NCBI GenBank assembly: GCA_044361595.1
Contig: JBIKIN010000013.1
Coordinates: forward strand, 1-64,000
Origin: Pseudopedobacter sp044361595
GTDB lineage: Bacteria; Bacteroidota; Bacteroidia; Sphingobacteriales; Sphingobacteriaceae
Direction: 5' to 3'
DNA: 64,000 bases
Position numbers and translations under genes: made by a program. Below are positions 17,772-25,045 of this stretch, piece after piece. A model generated the notes under the pieces. It was not told the origin of the DNA. It did no database searches and worked only from the letters and a program-made list of their open reading frames with translations. How positions within the stretch are numbered: position 1 is the stretch's first letter; the number at the start of each line of letters is the position of its first letter.

Positions 17772-19217
17772 ATGCTATTTAACTCTTTTCAATTTCTGTT
17801 CTTTTTTATAGTTGTAACAGGCCTTTATTTTGCATTACCTTATAAAAATAGATGGTTTTTGCTATTGGCTGCCAGTTGTTATTTTTATATGGCCTTTGTG
17901 CCAATTTATATTTTAATACTTGGATTTACCATTGTAATAGATTATTACGCTGGTATTTTTATAGAAAACGCAAGCAGCGCAAGAAGGAAACTATTTCTTA
18001 CCATCAGCTTAATAGCCAATATTGGAGTTTTAGCTATTTTTAAGTACTACAACTTTTTAAACGATAATTTCTCTTTTTTAATGCTAGGTTTTGGTTTAGA
18101 AAATCCAATTCCTTACCTATCTATTTTATTACCTGTAGGCTTGTCTTTTCATACTTTTCAAGCCATGAGTTACACCATAGAGGTTTATCGTGGACATGAA
18201 AAAGCCGAACGTCATTTTGGGATTTACGCCCTTTATGTGATGTTTTACCCACAATTGGTAGCAGGCCCAATAGAACGACCTCAAAATTTATTATACCAGT
18301 TTAGGCAAAAATACGATTTTGATTATGCAAGAGTAACCTCTGGCTTACGCCTAATGCTTTGGGGCTTATTTAAAAAAGTAGTCATAGCCGATAGGCTTGC
18401 AATAGCAGTAGATTTAGTATACAACAACCCACAGGACCACAGTAATGCAAGTTTAATTCTAGCTACCTTCTACTTTGCCTTTCAAATATTTTGCGATTTT
18501 TCTGGTTATTCTGATATGGCTATAGGTGCTGCCCGAGTAATGGGCTTTAACCTCATGAATAACTTTAATGGACCATATTTAGCTAAATCTGTACAGGAGT
18601 TTTGGAGCAGATGGCACATCTCATTATCTACTTGGTTTAAAGATTATTTATACATTCCGCTTGGGGGTAACAGAGTAGGTATTCCACGCTGGTATCTCAA
18701 TACATTTATTGTGTTTTTAGTAAGTGGTTTGTGGCATGGCGCCAGCTGGAACTTTGTGATTTGGGGCGCACTACATGGCTTTTACATCGTTTTTGCCAAT
18801 TTAACCGCCAAACCAAGAGCAGCAATTAATAAAGCGTTACTAATAGATAAATTACCTATTCTTAAAACATTCACCACTTTTGTGTTAGTGGCATTTGCAT
18901 GGATATTTTTTAGAGCAACAGATTTTAAAACGGCAAGCTATATCATCACTCATCTTTACGATGGCTTTAAAGAAATTACTACAAATATCCTCCAAGGAAA
19001 ACCAGCTTTTGAGTATTTAGGAATTTCTAAAATGTTTGCCTTAGGTTTAATTATCTTTTTAGAAACTGTACACTACATTAAATCTAAACACAATATATCA
19101 GACTGGTTTACAAAACAACCTATTGTTATAAGATGGGGCGTATATTTTATTTTAGTGATGATGATTATGGCTTATGGTGTGTTTGAAGACAGACAATTTA
19201 TTTACTTCCAGTTTTAA
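17772..19217 (+). CDS. MBOAT-family membrane-bound O-acyltransferase (AlgI/DltB-like)
   Basis: The 481-residue protein has about ten to twelve membrane segments and the MBOAT signatures: PVGLSFHTFQAMSY (121-134), FCDFSGYSDMAIG (240-252), WSRWHISLSTWFKDYLYIPLGG (278-299) and the catalytic H322 in SGLWHGASWNF. Members transfer acetyl or other acyl groups across the membrane to exopolysaccharides, teichoic acids or lipids. The next gene, five bases away, encodes the periplasmic partner. The acceptor cannot be told; no alginate genes are present, so an algI name is not justified. Confidence 0.93.
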   Translation: MLFNSFQFLFFFIVVTGLYFALPYKNRWFLLLAASCYFYMAFVPIYILILGFTIVIDYYAGIFIENASSARRKLFLTISLIANIGVLAIFKYYNFLNDNFSFLMLGFGLENPIPYLSILLPVGLSFHTFQAMSYTIEVYRGHEKAERHFGIYALYVMFYPQLVAGPIERPQNLLYQFRQKYDFDYARVTSGLRLMLWGLFKKVVIADRLAIAVDLVYNNPQDHSNASLILATFYFAFQIFCDFSGYSDMAIGAARVMGFNLMNNFNGPYLAKSVQEFWSRWHISLSTWFKDYLYIPLGGNRVGIPRWYLNTFIVFLVSGLWHGASWNFVIWGALHGFYIVFANLTAKPRAAINKALLIDKLPILKTFTTFVLVAFAWIFFRATDFKTASYIITHLYDGFKEITTNILQGKPAFEYLGISKMFALGLIIFLETVHYIKSKHNISDWFTKQPIVIRWGVYFILVMMIMAYGVFEDRQFIYFQF

Positions 19218-19222
19218 TAGCT

Positions 19223-20137
19223 ATGAAAAAATTTATTGTTAAATCGTTATTGTTTCTCTGTTTAATAGCTGCTGTTTTTTTTGTTGTTGCACTTAATTAT
19301 CAAAGAACGATCAACAGAGAAACAGATTACATTGCAGCCATTATTGATAAACATCAACGTTTAAATTCTATACCAGAAAATAGGTTAATTTTAATTGGAG
19401 GTTCTAACTTACCGTTTGGTATAGACAGCAAAATGCTGAGCGATTCTTTGCAAACAAATACCATCAACATGGGCTTACATGCCGGTTTAGGTTTGAAATT
19501 TATGTTAAACGAGGTAAAACCCAGCATCAAAAAAAACGATGTGATTGTGCTTTGTTTAGAATATCCACTTTATTTAAACGATGCCAAAACTGATGTTGAT
19601 TTAATTGATTACACCCAAGAAATTTACCCACCTGCTCAAGCATATCATCAGTTTAATGCATTAGAAAAACTACTGGTTTATTATAACAAGTTTGAAAAAA
19701 CCTTCAATAAAAAAGAAGAAGTTACCAATGAAGTTTTCAATAGAAAACAATTTAACCCATATGGCGATAATATTGGACACCTGAACAAGCCAAACGAAAA
19801 AGTATTAAAAAATAAAGAACCTATAGGTAAAATAGAAATATCAGAAAGTTTAGCGTTAATTAAAGATTTTAATGCCTTAGTAAACCAAAAAGGAGCTAAA
19901 TTATTGATTTCTTATCCAGCTTACGAGCGTACCGAGTTCATCAAAAATCAATCGAAATTGATTGAACTAGATCAAGAATTAAAAGAAAATCTCGGTCAAA
20001 TAACGTTCTTAAATTCGCCAGAAACATTTGCTTTTGAATCCGATTACTTTTACGATACCGTTTACCATTTGAATGGAAAAGGTAGAGAAACGAGAACAAG
20101 GATTTTTTTAGAGGATCTGAGAGAGTATATTAATTGA
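19223..20137 (+). CDS. SGNH-like partner of MBOAT acyltransferase (AlgJ/AlgX/DltD-like role)
   Basis: The 304-residue protein has an N-terminal signal anchor (residues 5-26) and a periplasmic domain that starts with LILIGGSNLPFGIDS (54-68). The GGSN block corresponds to the nucleophile-serine block of SGNH hydrolases, and DTVYHLNGKGRETR near residue 276 looks like the closing DxxH block. It lies directly after the MBOAT gene in the place of the hydrolase/transferase partner that passes acyl groups onto periplasmic polymers. The role is inferred from this context and the partial motifs. Confidence 0.82.
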   Translation: MKKFIVKSLLFLCLIAAVFFVVALNYQRTINRETDYIAAIIDKHQRLNSIPENRLILIGGSNLPFGIDSKMLSDSLQTNTINMGLHAGLGLKFMLNEVKPSIKKNDVIVLCLEYPLYLNDAKTDVDLIDYTQEIYPPAQAYHQFNALEKLLVYYNKFEKTFNKKEEVTNEVFNRKQFNPYGDNIGHLNKPNEKVLKNKEPIGKIEISESLALIKDFNALVNQKGAKLLISYPAYERTEFIKNQSKLIELDQELKENLGQITFLNSPETFAFESDYFYDTVYHLNGKGRETRTRIFLEDLREYIN

Positions 20138-20148
20138 TGCTTTTAAAC

Positions 20149-20166
20149 AAGTCTAAAGACTTTTAC
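20149..20166 (+). terminator. Weak hairpin after the MBOAT operon
   Basis: A 5-bp stem (20149-20153 with 20158-20162) with a 4-base loop is followed by only a few T residues. It lies 12 bases after the operon and may be a weak terminator. Confidence 0.3.
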
Positions 20167-20189
20167 TCATTTGCAAGTATTTAAAAACT

Positions 20190-20280
20190 GATTAGCAACA
20201 CTGAAAACGGAGAAACTTCAAATGAAACTCTTTTACAGTGCGAACAAGTTAGAAATATCTTACATATAAATATTCTAAAT
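20190..20280 (+). pseudogene. Decayed duplicate of the 5' part of the 21616 gene
   Basis: Positions 20190-20235 match 21645-21690 at about 44 of 46 bases, and similarity fades but continues in the same reading frame to about 20280. The encoded peptide (ISNTENGETSNETL, then QCEQVRNIL) aligns with residues 11-35 of the intact protein. There is no start codon and the rest of the gene is missing. It is a relic of a duplication or of an earlier copy. Its end supplies the -7 box proposed for the AraC gene. Confidence 0.75.
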
Positions 20281-20283
20281 TTG
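20276..20283 (+). promoter_or_regulatory. Possible -7 box of the AraC gene
   Basis: TAAATTTG matches TAnnTTTG and lies 43 bases before the AraC-type start. No good TTTG -33 box is seen. It falls at the edge of the decayed gene fragment. Confidence 0.35.
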
Positions 20284-20326
20284 ACTTCTATGCAAATTTT
20301 GTATTTTTTTAAAAAATCCAAAACCT

Positions 20327-21049
20327 ATGGTAAACTATAAGAAATATTTAGATTTAGAAATATTCACTGGTGAAATTTCATTTCATGAATATCCGTGGCA
20401 TTTTCACGATTGTTTTACATTAATTGTTGTAGAAAAGGGTTTGATAAAGTATGAATTTAATGACAAGTTTGTTGACATTCAATCAGGAGAAGGATTTATA
20501 ATAGAGCCTACAATGGTTCATAGAAATACAATTTCACAGCCAACTATTTATAAAGCCATATTTGTTCCTCTAGAATATTTTGAAAGTAGTAAAAAAAACA
20601 AAATTTTAACCCAGAAATTAAATGATTCAAATACTATTAATAGCATAATTGACTTACACAATAAAATAAATCTACGGTATAACAAATCTGAATTAGAAAA
20701 GCACATTAATAGTATGTACGAATCTATTAATCCTCCGAATATTAATTTCGAAAATGGCTCACCTTTTCGACACACTAATGCGCCAAATTTGAACTATGAC
20801 TTATCAATAAAAGATTTTGCTGAAGATGCTCATTTAAGTAAATTTCATTTTCAAAGAAAATTTAAAAAAATGTATGGCTTAACTATCGGGCAGTTAAAAC
20901 AGCAAGAAAAAACTATTTCGGCAAAAAAATTATTAGAAAATGGAAAGTTGTCAACAGATGTAGCTCATGAATTAGGTTTTTTTGACCAAAGTCATTTCAT
21001 AAAATATTTCAAAAAAATGTGGGTCATAAATCCAAAGAAGTTAAAATAA
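20327..21049 (+). CDS. AraC-family transcriptional regulator with cupin-type sensor
   Basis: The 240-residue protein has an N-terminal AraC-binding cupin (residues 10-90; FHEYPWHFHDCFTLIVVEKG) and a C-terminal pair of helix-turn-helix motifs (158-238; FAEDAHLSKFHFQRKFKK and VAHELGFFDQSHFIKYFKK). The region between is shorter than in most members (which are about 270-290 residues), and the C-terminus ends abruptly after INPKKLK in place of the usual GxxPxxYR motif. It may regulate the island genes downstream. The local base use is even more AT-rich than the flanking core genes. Confidence 0.87.
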   Translation: MVNYKKYLDLEIFTGEISFHEYPWHFHDCFTLIVVEKGLIKYEFNDKFVDIQSGEGFIIEPTMVHRNTISQPTIYKAIFVPLEYFESSKKNKILTQKLNDSNTINSIIDLHNKINLRYNKSELEKHINSMYESINPPNINFENGSPFRHTNAPNLNYDLSIKDFAEDAHLSKFHFQRKFKKMYGLTIGQLKQQEKTISAKKLLENGKLSTDVAHELGFFDQSHFIKYFKKMWVINPKKLK

Positions 21050-21144
21050 GAGCATCTTTTTACTATTTTTTAATTTTAGTTGGAGGTAATTTTGTTCTAA
21101 CAATAATGTCAAAGTGATTACAAATACATTTTAAACGTTAGGGA

Positions 21145-21518
21145 ATAACTGAAATCAACGCTATAAATATCATATCTAAGTTTTCATTGTTTGAAAAACA
21201 TTGGGCTCCTCATATTATCGGAGAACTAAATGGCCAGTATGTGAAACTTTGCAAAATGAAAAATGATTTTGTTTGGCATATTCACGAGAATGAGGATGAA
21301 ATTTTTATGGTGTTCAAAGGAACTCTCTTGATGGACTTTAGAGTTGGCCGAAAAGGAGAAGTAAAGGAAGGAGAAATTCTAATCGTTCCAAAAGGTGTTG
21401 AATATCGACCGCATACTAATGGAGAAATTGTATTCAACCTCCATTCGAGCCTAAAGCAACTTTGCGCACTGGTAACGTTGTTAACAAAATGACTGTAGAG
21501 AATTTGGATTGGATTTAA
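21145..21518 (+). pseudogene. Cupin-domain protein, start lost and frameshifted
   Basis: The sequence encodes a short cupin: KFSLFEKHW, HIHENEDEIFMVFKGTL with the metal-binding histidines and glutamate, and a VPKGVEYRPHTNGE closing motif. The frame open from TTG 21187 runs into a stop at 21490-21492, but the expected C-terminus (EPKATLRTGNVVNKMTVENL, then DWI) is found in another frame up to a stop at 21516-21518. A one- or two-base indel near 21437-21447 explains this. In the expected upstream extension the codon at the usual ATG is ATA (21145), preceded by a stop. Both ends are thus damaged. Family members bind small ligands of unknown type. Confidence 0.8.
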
Positions 21519-21566
21519 ACTGATTCCGATAACAAGCTGCCATCATGATTTTCCTCACGGCAGTGC

Positions 21567-21574
21567 TATCTTTG
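21567..21574 (+). promoter_or_regulatory. Probable -7 box for the 21616 gene cluster
   Basis: TATCTTTG matches TAnnTTTG and lies 42 bases before the ATG at 21616. A CTGCC/GGCAG inverted repeat with a 17-base spacer ends directly in front of it and could be an operator. Confidence 0.45.
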
Positions 21575-21615
21575 AATTATTTGCATTTTCTCGCAAACTT
21601 AAATTGAAAGAAATG

Positions 21616-21951
21616 ATGAACTACAACGACAAAAAATTCAGACCGATTAGCAATACTGAAAACGGAGAAACTTCAAACGAAACTCTTTTTCATTACAAGC
21701 AAATCGGAAATATTCTTACTTCTGAATATTCTGGTGGAAACATTAAATTGGGTCATCTAATAGGTTTGGTTGACCATTTAGGAAATATAGAAATGCGATA
21801 TCATCAAGTAAATGAGAAAAACGAATTAATGACAGGAATTTGTAATTCAAAGCCAGAAATTCTTAAAAATGGAAAAATTCGTCTTCACGAAAGTTGGGAA
21901 TGGACTTCGGGTGATAAATCAAAAGGAACATCAATAATTGAAGAACAATAA
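21616..21951 (+). CDS. Small conserved protein of unknown function (often labelled N-acetylglutamate synthase)
   Basis: The product is about 111 residues from the second ATG of an ATG-ATG pair (21613/21616); a TTG at 21604 is also in frame but homologues I recall begin MNYNDK. It has no signal peptide or membrane segment and reads as beta-rich, with repeated G-N-I and Y-S-G-G patterns and a LHESWEWTSGDKSKGTS C-terminal block. Similar proteins carry the database name N-acetylglutamate synthase, but no GNAT or kinase-like domain is visible and I do not support it. It is followed 11 bases later by an OsmC gene. A relic of a second copy lies 1.4 kb upstream. Confidence 0.82.
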   Translation: MNYNDKKFRPISNTENGETSNETLFHYKQIGNILTSEYSGGNIKLGHLIGLVDHLGNIEMRYHQVNEKNELMTGICNSKPEILKNGKIRLHESWEWTSGDKSKGTSIIEEQ

Positions 21952-21962
21952 ACTAAAATACA

Positions 21963-22433
21963 ATGGCACACGAACACAACTACAAGCTAACTGCCGTATG
22001 GACAGGTAACAAAGGTAACGGAACTAAAAATGTAAGAACCTATGACCGCAGCCACACAGTTGCTATTCAAGGAAAACCTGAATTATTTTTAACAACAGAC
22101 AATCCTGCTGTTGGAGATAGTTCAAAATTGAACCCCGAAGATTTATTGGTTGCAGCTATTTCATCTTGCCATATGCTTTCGTATTTGTATGTATGTTCTC
22201 TGGAAGGAATTGTAATTACTACTTATACTGACAATGCCACAGGAATTATGATTGAACAGGCAAGTGGTGGCGGATGTTTCAAGGAAGTAACTTTGAATCC
22301 AATATTTGCTGTTGCAGACGATAGTATGGCAGAAAAAGCTATTGAGTTGCACCACAAAGCTCACGAAATATGCTATATAGCCAATTCTGTGAATTTTGAA
22401 GTAAAGTGTAATCCAACTTGCACAGTAGATTAA
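21963..22433 (+). CDS. OsmC/Ohr-family peroxide-reducing protein
   Basis: The 156-residue protein is a member of the OsmC family. It has the two redox cysteines in SSCHMLSYLYVC (residues 60-71) and near the C-terminus (VKCNPTCTVD), and the N-terminal AVWTGNKGNGT region seen in the family. OsmC proteins reduce organic peroxides at a dithiol site. The neighbouring genes on both sides are on the same strand with gaps of 11 and 7 bases, so it belongs to a small operon. The exact subgroup (OsmC or Ohr) was not resolved. Confidence 0.9.
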   Translation: MAHEHNYKLTAVWTGNKGNGTKNVRTYDRSHTVAIQGKPELFLTTDNPAVGDSSKLNPEDLLVAAISSCHMLSYLYVCSLEGIVITTYTDNATGIMIEQASGGGCFKEVTLNPIFAVADDSMAEKAIELHHKAHEICYIANSVNFEVKCNPTCTVD

Positions 22434-22440
22434 CAATTAT

Positions 22441-23172
22441 ATGAAAATATGTATCGCACAGATAAAACCGATTAAGGGGAATATTACAGCCAATACTGAA
22501 GTACACATAAAGTTGATTGAACTTGCATTGACCTTAAATGCAGATGCAATTTTCTTTCCTGAACTTTCACTCACAGGGTATGAACCCGAACTTGCAAAAA
22601 AGTTGGCTACGGATCAAAATGATAATCGCTTAGACATTTTTCAAGAAACAAGTAACAAAAACAATATCATTATCGGGCTTGGATTGCCGACCGTAAAAGA
22701 ATCGAAAATCCAAATCAGTATGATAATCTTTATACCAAATAAGCCAAGAGAAACTTATTCAAAACAACAACTCCATTCAGACGAATGTCCCTATTTTGAA
22801 AATGGTGATGGTCAAGTAATAATTAAATGTAATGGTAAAAATATCGCACCAGCCATTTGTTACGAAAGTTTACTACCCGAACATTTTGAAAAGGCTTTTA
22901 AATTGGGTGCTAACGTTTATTTAGCAAGCGTAGCAAAACCAGCAAATGGCGTTGAAAAAGCTTTAGAATATTATCCCAAAGTAGCAAAACAGTACGCAAT
23001 TCCGGTATTAATGGCTAACTGCATAGGTTTTTGCGACAACTTTTTAAGTGTTGGTCAAAGTGCTGCTTGGACAAAAGAGGGTGAATTAGTTGGGCAACTT
23101 GACGACAAAAACGAAGGTGTTCTACTATTTGATACCAAAACTGAAAGTGTAATTATAAAAACTGCAAAATAA
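22441..23172 (+). CDS. Carbon-nitrogen hydrolase (nitrilase superfamily)
   Basis: The 243-residue protein has the nitrilase catalytic set: the glutamate in FFPELSLTGYEP (residues 39-50), the lysine in YSKQQLHSDE (near 110) and the cysteine in PAICYESLLPEHFEKAF (near 139). The substrate is unknown; the PELSLTGYEPE motif resembles bacterial amidase-type members of the superfamily that act on small amides or carbamoyl compounds. It ends the tight part of the 21616-23172 cluster and is followed after 55 bases by a truncated acetyltransferase. Confidence 0.87.
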   Translation: MKICIAQIKPIKGNITANTEVHIKLIELALTLNADAIFFPELSLTGYEPELAKKLATDQNDNRLDIFQETSNKNNIIIGLGLPTVKESKIQISMIIFIPNKPRETYSKQQLHSDECPYFENGDGQVIIKCNGKNIAPAICYESLLPEHFEKAFKLGANVYLASVAKPANGVEKALEYYPKVAKQYAIPVLMANCIGFCDNFLSVGQSAAWTKEGELVGQLDDKNEGVLLFDTKTESVIIKTAK

Positions 23173-23227
23173 CTACTAGATGTATTATGTAAGGTTTTAA
23201 ATCACTTTTAAAAATGTAATTAAAATA

Positions 23228-23605
23228 ATGAATATCGAAATATTAAAAAAGAATATAGAACTTGAAAACGACCGCGTTTTATTAGTTCCGTTTGAGAATT
23301 TGAGAAACAAAGAGCTTCAAGAAATTATTTTTGACGATACCATTTGGCAATTTATGGGTATGTATTTTAGAAACCAATCTGATTTTGAAAACTATTTTTC
23401 AAACACCCTGAAAGACAAGGAAAACGGAATTTGTTATCCTTTTTTGATTATAGACAAAAAAAATGGCAAAGTCGCAGGAAGTACTAGATATGGAAATGTC
23501 AATATAGCTAGTTGTAAATGTGAAATTGGCTGGACTTGGTACGGAAAAGAGTATCCCCCACTGTCCGTAGTCTTAAGCGGAGCGAGACTACGGATTAAAA
23601 AATAA
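23228..23605 (+). pseudogene. GNAT-family acetyltransferase, 3' end lost at a REP boundary
   Basis: The N-terminal 108 residues match the Bacteroidota acetyltransferases of about 180-190 residues: a VLLVPFENLRN segment, a GMYFRNQSDFENYF segment and the core strand GSTRYGNVNIASCKCEIGWT, then WYGKEY. At that point, where family members read QGTG/LN and enter the acetyl-CoA pyrophosphate loop, the sequence changes to the REP element (about 23553). The remaining residues are translated REP sequence up to a stop at 23603. The acetyl-CoA loop and last third are absent and are not found on the other side of the RAYT element, so this is a deletion-type truncation and the product is probably dead. Confidence 0.75.
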
Positions 23606-23623
23606 AAAAGAGTTTTCAAACTC
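23564..23623 (-). repeat. REP sequence, left copy (inverted)
   Basis: Main hairpin: a perfect 10-bp stem, 23564-23573 with 23585-23594, and an 11-base loop containing AGCGGAGCG. A second 6-bp hairpin lies at 23610-23623. Reverse complemented, the order GTTAAC-GAGTY palindrome then TCCGTAG hairpin with CGCT-rich loop matches the right-hand copies. Confidence 0.78.
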
Positions 23624-23641
23624 GTTAACCAATCACAACCA

Positions 23642-24199
23642 TTATTCTAAAAAATCAATATCTATCAAACCTTTTTCATTACTGTAATAATCTATTCCAG
23701 ATGATAATAAATAATCTTTCTCCTCTCTTACAATCCCTGCTCTAACTGGATTTTCATGTAGATAATCTAATTTAGAACGAAAAATTTTATCATTATCTAA
23801 TTCAATAGGGTGATTATCTTGTTGCCAAAACTGAAATTCTGTATTACGATTATTCTTTTCTCCAGCCTTATTAAAAATCCACAACATCCAATTTCTTCTA
23901 CTTTCTACCAGCGAATTATTTAATTCAGCTTTAATCTTTATAGAAGTAAACTTTTTAAAATCCCTCAAGACATCAGACAATTTATTGCTTTCGTTAACTG
24001 AGATAATTAAGTGTAAATGATTACTCATTATACACCAAGCATGTATTTTTAAACCTTTATTTTGTTGACAATATTTCAAACTATCAATAACTATATCTGC
24101 ATATACTTTTCTTGTAAAAACATCAATCCATTGTACAACTGCAAACGTTATAAAATAAATAGCATGCTGATTGTGAATTTGATAACCTTTCTCTGACAT
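23642..24199 (-). CDS. REP-associated tyrosine transposase (RAYT), Y1_Tnp / TnpA_REP family
   Basis: The 185-residue protein is a Y1 HUH single-strand transposase. The HUH motif is H-L-H in SNHLHLIISV (near residue 62-64), and the catalytic tyrosine lies in LDYLHENPVRAG (near residue 149), the standard RAYT signature. RAYTs cut and join single-stranded DNA at REP sequences and are domesticated relatives of IS200/IS605 TnpA. Length and motifs are complete, so the gene looks functional. It is flanked by REP palindromes. The first 20 codons and upstream DNA are duplicated once at 24309-24440. Confidence 0.93.
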   Translation of the reverse strand: MSEKGYQIHNQHAIYFITFAVVQWIDVFTRKVYADIVIDSLKYCQQNKGLKIHAWCIMSNHLHLIISVNESNKLSDVLRDFKKFTSIKIKAELNNSLVESRRNWMLWIFNKAGEKNNRNTEFQFWQQDNHPIELDNDKIFRSKLDYLHENPVRAGIVREEKDYLLSSGIDYYSNEKGLIDIDFLE

Positions 24200-24235
24200 C
24201 TTAAAACTAAGGTAGTTGTTTTGTTTATTTAAACC

Positions 24236-24297
24236 GAGTCAAAAGACTCTAATTTATTTACAAATCCGTAGAGACCGCTTTGCTAAACTCTACGGAT
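24236..24297 (+). repeat. REP sequence, right copy A
   Basis: Small palindrome GAGTC-AAAA-GACTC at 24236-24249. Main hairpin: a perfect 10-bp stem, 24264-24273 with 24288-24297, with loop ACCGCTTTGCTAAA. Confidence 0.78.
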
Positions 24298-24376
24298 AGT
24301 GAAGGATTATGTATTTGATAACCTTTATCTGACATCTTAAAACTAAGGTAGTTTTTTTTATTAATATATGTTAACC

Positions 24377-24437
24377 GAGTCTTAAGACTCTCCATTATTT
24401 ACCAATCCTTAGAGACCGCTACGCTAAACTCTAAGGA
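24377..24437 (+). repeat. REP sequence, right copy B
   Basis: Perfect palindrome GAGTCTTAAGACTC at 24377-24390. Main hairpin: a perfect 9-bp stem, 24406-24414 with 24429-24437. Relative to copy A the stem bases CCGTAG/CTACGG have become CCTTAG/CTAAGG, a compensating change that keeps the pairing. Confidence 0.78.
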
Positions 24438-24462
24438 CAGTTAAGAGGATATCCATATAAAA

Positions 24463-24492
24463 CAAAAAAAGCCTCATTTTTCAATGAAGCTT
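24463..24492 (-). terminator. Intrinsic terminator of slyD
   Basis: On the minus strand an 8-bp stem (24485-24492 with 24469-24476, one G-T pair) is followed by seven T residues. It begins 23 bases after the slyD stop codon. Confidence 0.7.
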
Positions 24493-24514
24493 TTCTAAAA
24501 TAAATTAAAATCTA

Positions 24515-25009
24515 TTAGTGCTGATGACCACCTTCGCCATGAACATGACCATGGTCTAACTCTTCTTGAGTTGCTGGTCTAACTTCTTGAATAACACCGT
24601 TAAAATGCAATTCGTGACCCGCCATTGGGTGATTTAAATCTACTAAAACAGCATCTTCTACAATAGAAACTACTCTACCTTGAAACTGTCCGCCATTATT
24701 ATCCTGTAAAGGTAAAACCGAACCAATTTCTGGTAAAGGCTGGTCACCAAACATATCTTTTGGAAGTGGTGCTACTGCTTTTTCATCATACTCGCCATAG
24801 CCATCCTCTGCAGATAAACTAAAAGCATAAGTATCACCTACAGCTAAACCCAATAAATACTCTTCAAATTTAGGTAACATCATACCTACACCATATAAAA
24901 ATACCAAAGGACGATCTTCCTTTGCACTTTCTACGTGTTTCTTTTCACCTTCTTCTGTTACATACAAATCGTAAGTTAAACTTACTACGTGGTTGTTTTC
25001 AATTTTCAT
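24515..25009 (-). CDS. slyD: SlyD-type FKBP peptidyl-prolyl isomerase
   Basis: The 164-residue cytoplasmic protein has the SlyD layout: a split FKBP domain (SLTYDLYVTEEG, PLVFLYGVGMMLPKFEEYLLG) interrupted by the insert-in-flap chaperone domain (about residues 70-120), with NHPMAGHELHF as the conserved return segment. The C-terminus is His-rich (GHVHGEGGHQH), which in relatives binds nickel or other metals. It acts as a foldase/chaperone and metal carrier. The gene lies 36 bases after yyaL on the same strand, with its own terminator. Confidence 0.94.
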   Translation of the reverse strand: MKIENNHVVSLTYDLYVTEEGEKKHVESAKEDRPLVFLYGVGMMLPKFEEYLLGLAVGDTYAFSLSAEDGYGEYDEKAVAPLPKDMFGDQPLPEIGSVLPLQDNNGGQFQGRVVSIVEDAVLVDLNHPMAGHELHFNGVIQEVRPATQEELDHGHVHGEGGHQH

Positions 25010-25045
25010 GTTGTTGTTTTTCCTGAGCCGCTTTTCCTCACGCCT

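Larger units (their letters stand above)
23564..24437. mobile_element. REP/RAYT element (REPtron) with inverted flanking REPs
   Basis: A REP-associated tyrosine transposase gene lies between palindromic REP sequences: one on its 3' side (23564-23623) and two in tandem on its 5' side (24236-24297 and 24377-24437). Each REP has a small GAGTC-type palindrome and a larger hairpin of 9-10 bp. The 3' REP is inverted relative to the 5' pair, as in a BIME. The left boundary coincides with the loss of the 3' end of an acetyltransferase gene. The right boundary lies 26 bases from the slyD terminator. Confidence 0.8.
24171..24440. repeat. Tandem duplication of the RAYT 5' end plus REP
   Basis: Unit A (24171-24300) and unit B (24307-24440) are direct repeats offset by 136-141 bases. 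Each holds, on the minus strand, a REP hairpin, a GAGTC palindrome and the first codons of the RAYT reading frame (MSEKGYQIHN in unit A, MSDKGYQIHN in unit B). Unit B's open frame stops early, so only A is attached to the full gene. This accounts for the 315-base stretch between the RAYT gene and slyD. Confidence 0.8.

Noticed and set aside
17772..20137. Alginate acetylation genes (algI/algJ)
   Set aside because: No other alginate gene is in the window, and MBOAT/SGNH pairs act on many polymers, so the gene names are not supported.
21604..21951. N-acetylglutamate synthase label for the 111-residue protein
   Set aside because: No GNAT or amino-acid-kinase domain is visible and the protein is too short; the label seems to be a propagated database name.
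20138..24500. Integrative element or prophage
   Set aside because: No integrase, phage structural gene, tRNA or att-like direct repeats at the edges. Only the RAYT/REP element is mobile by sequence.
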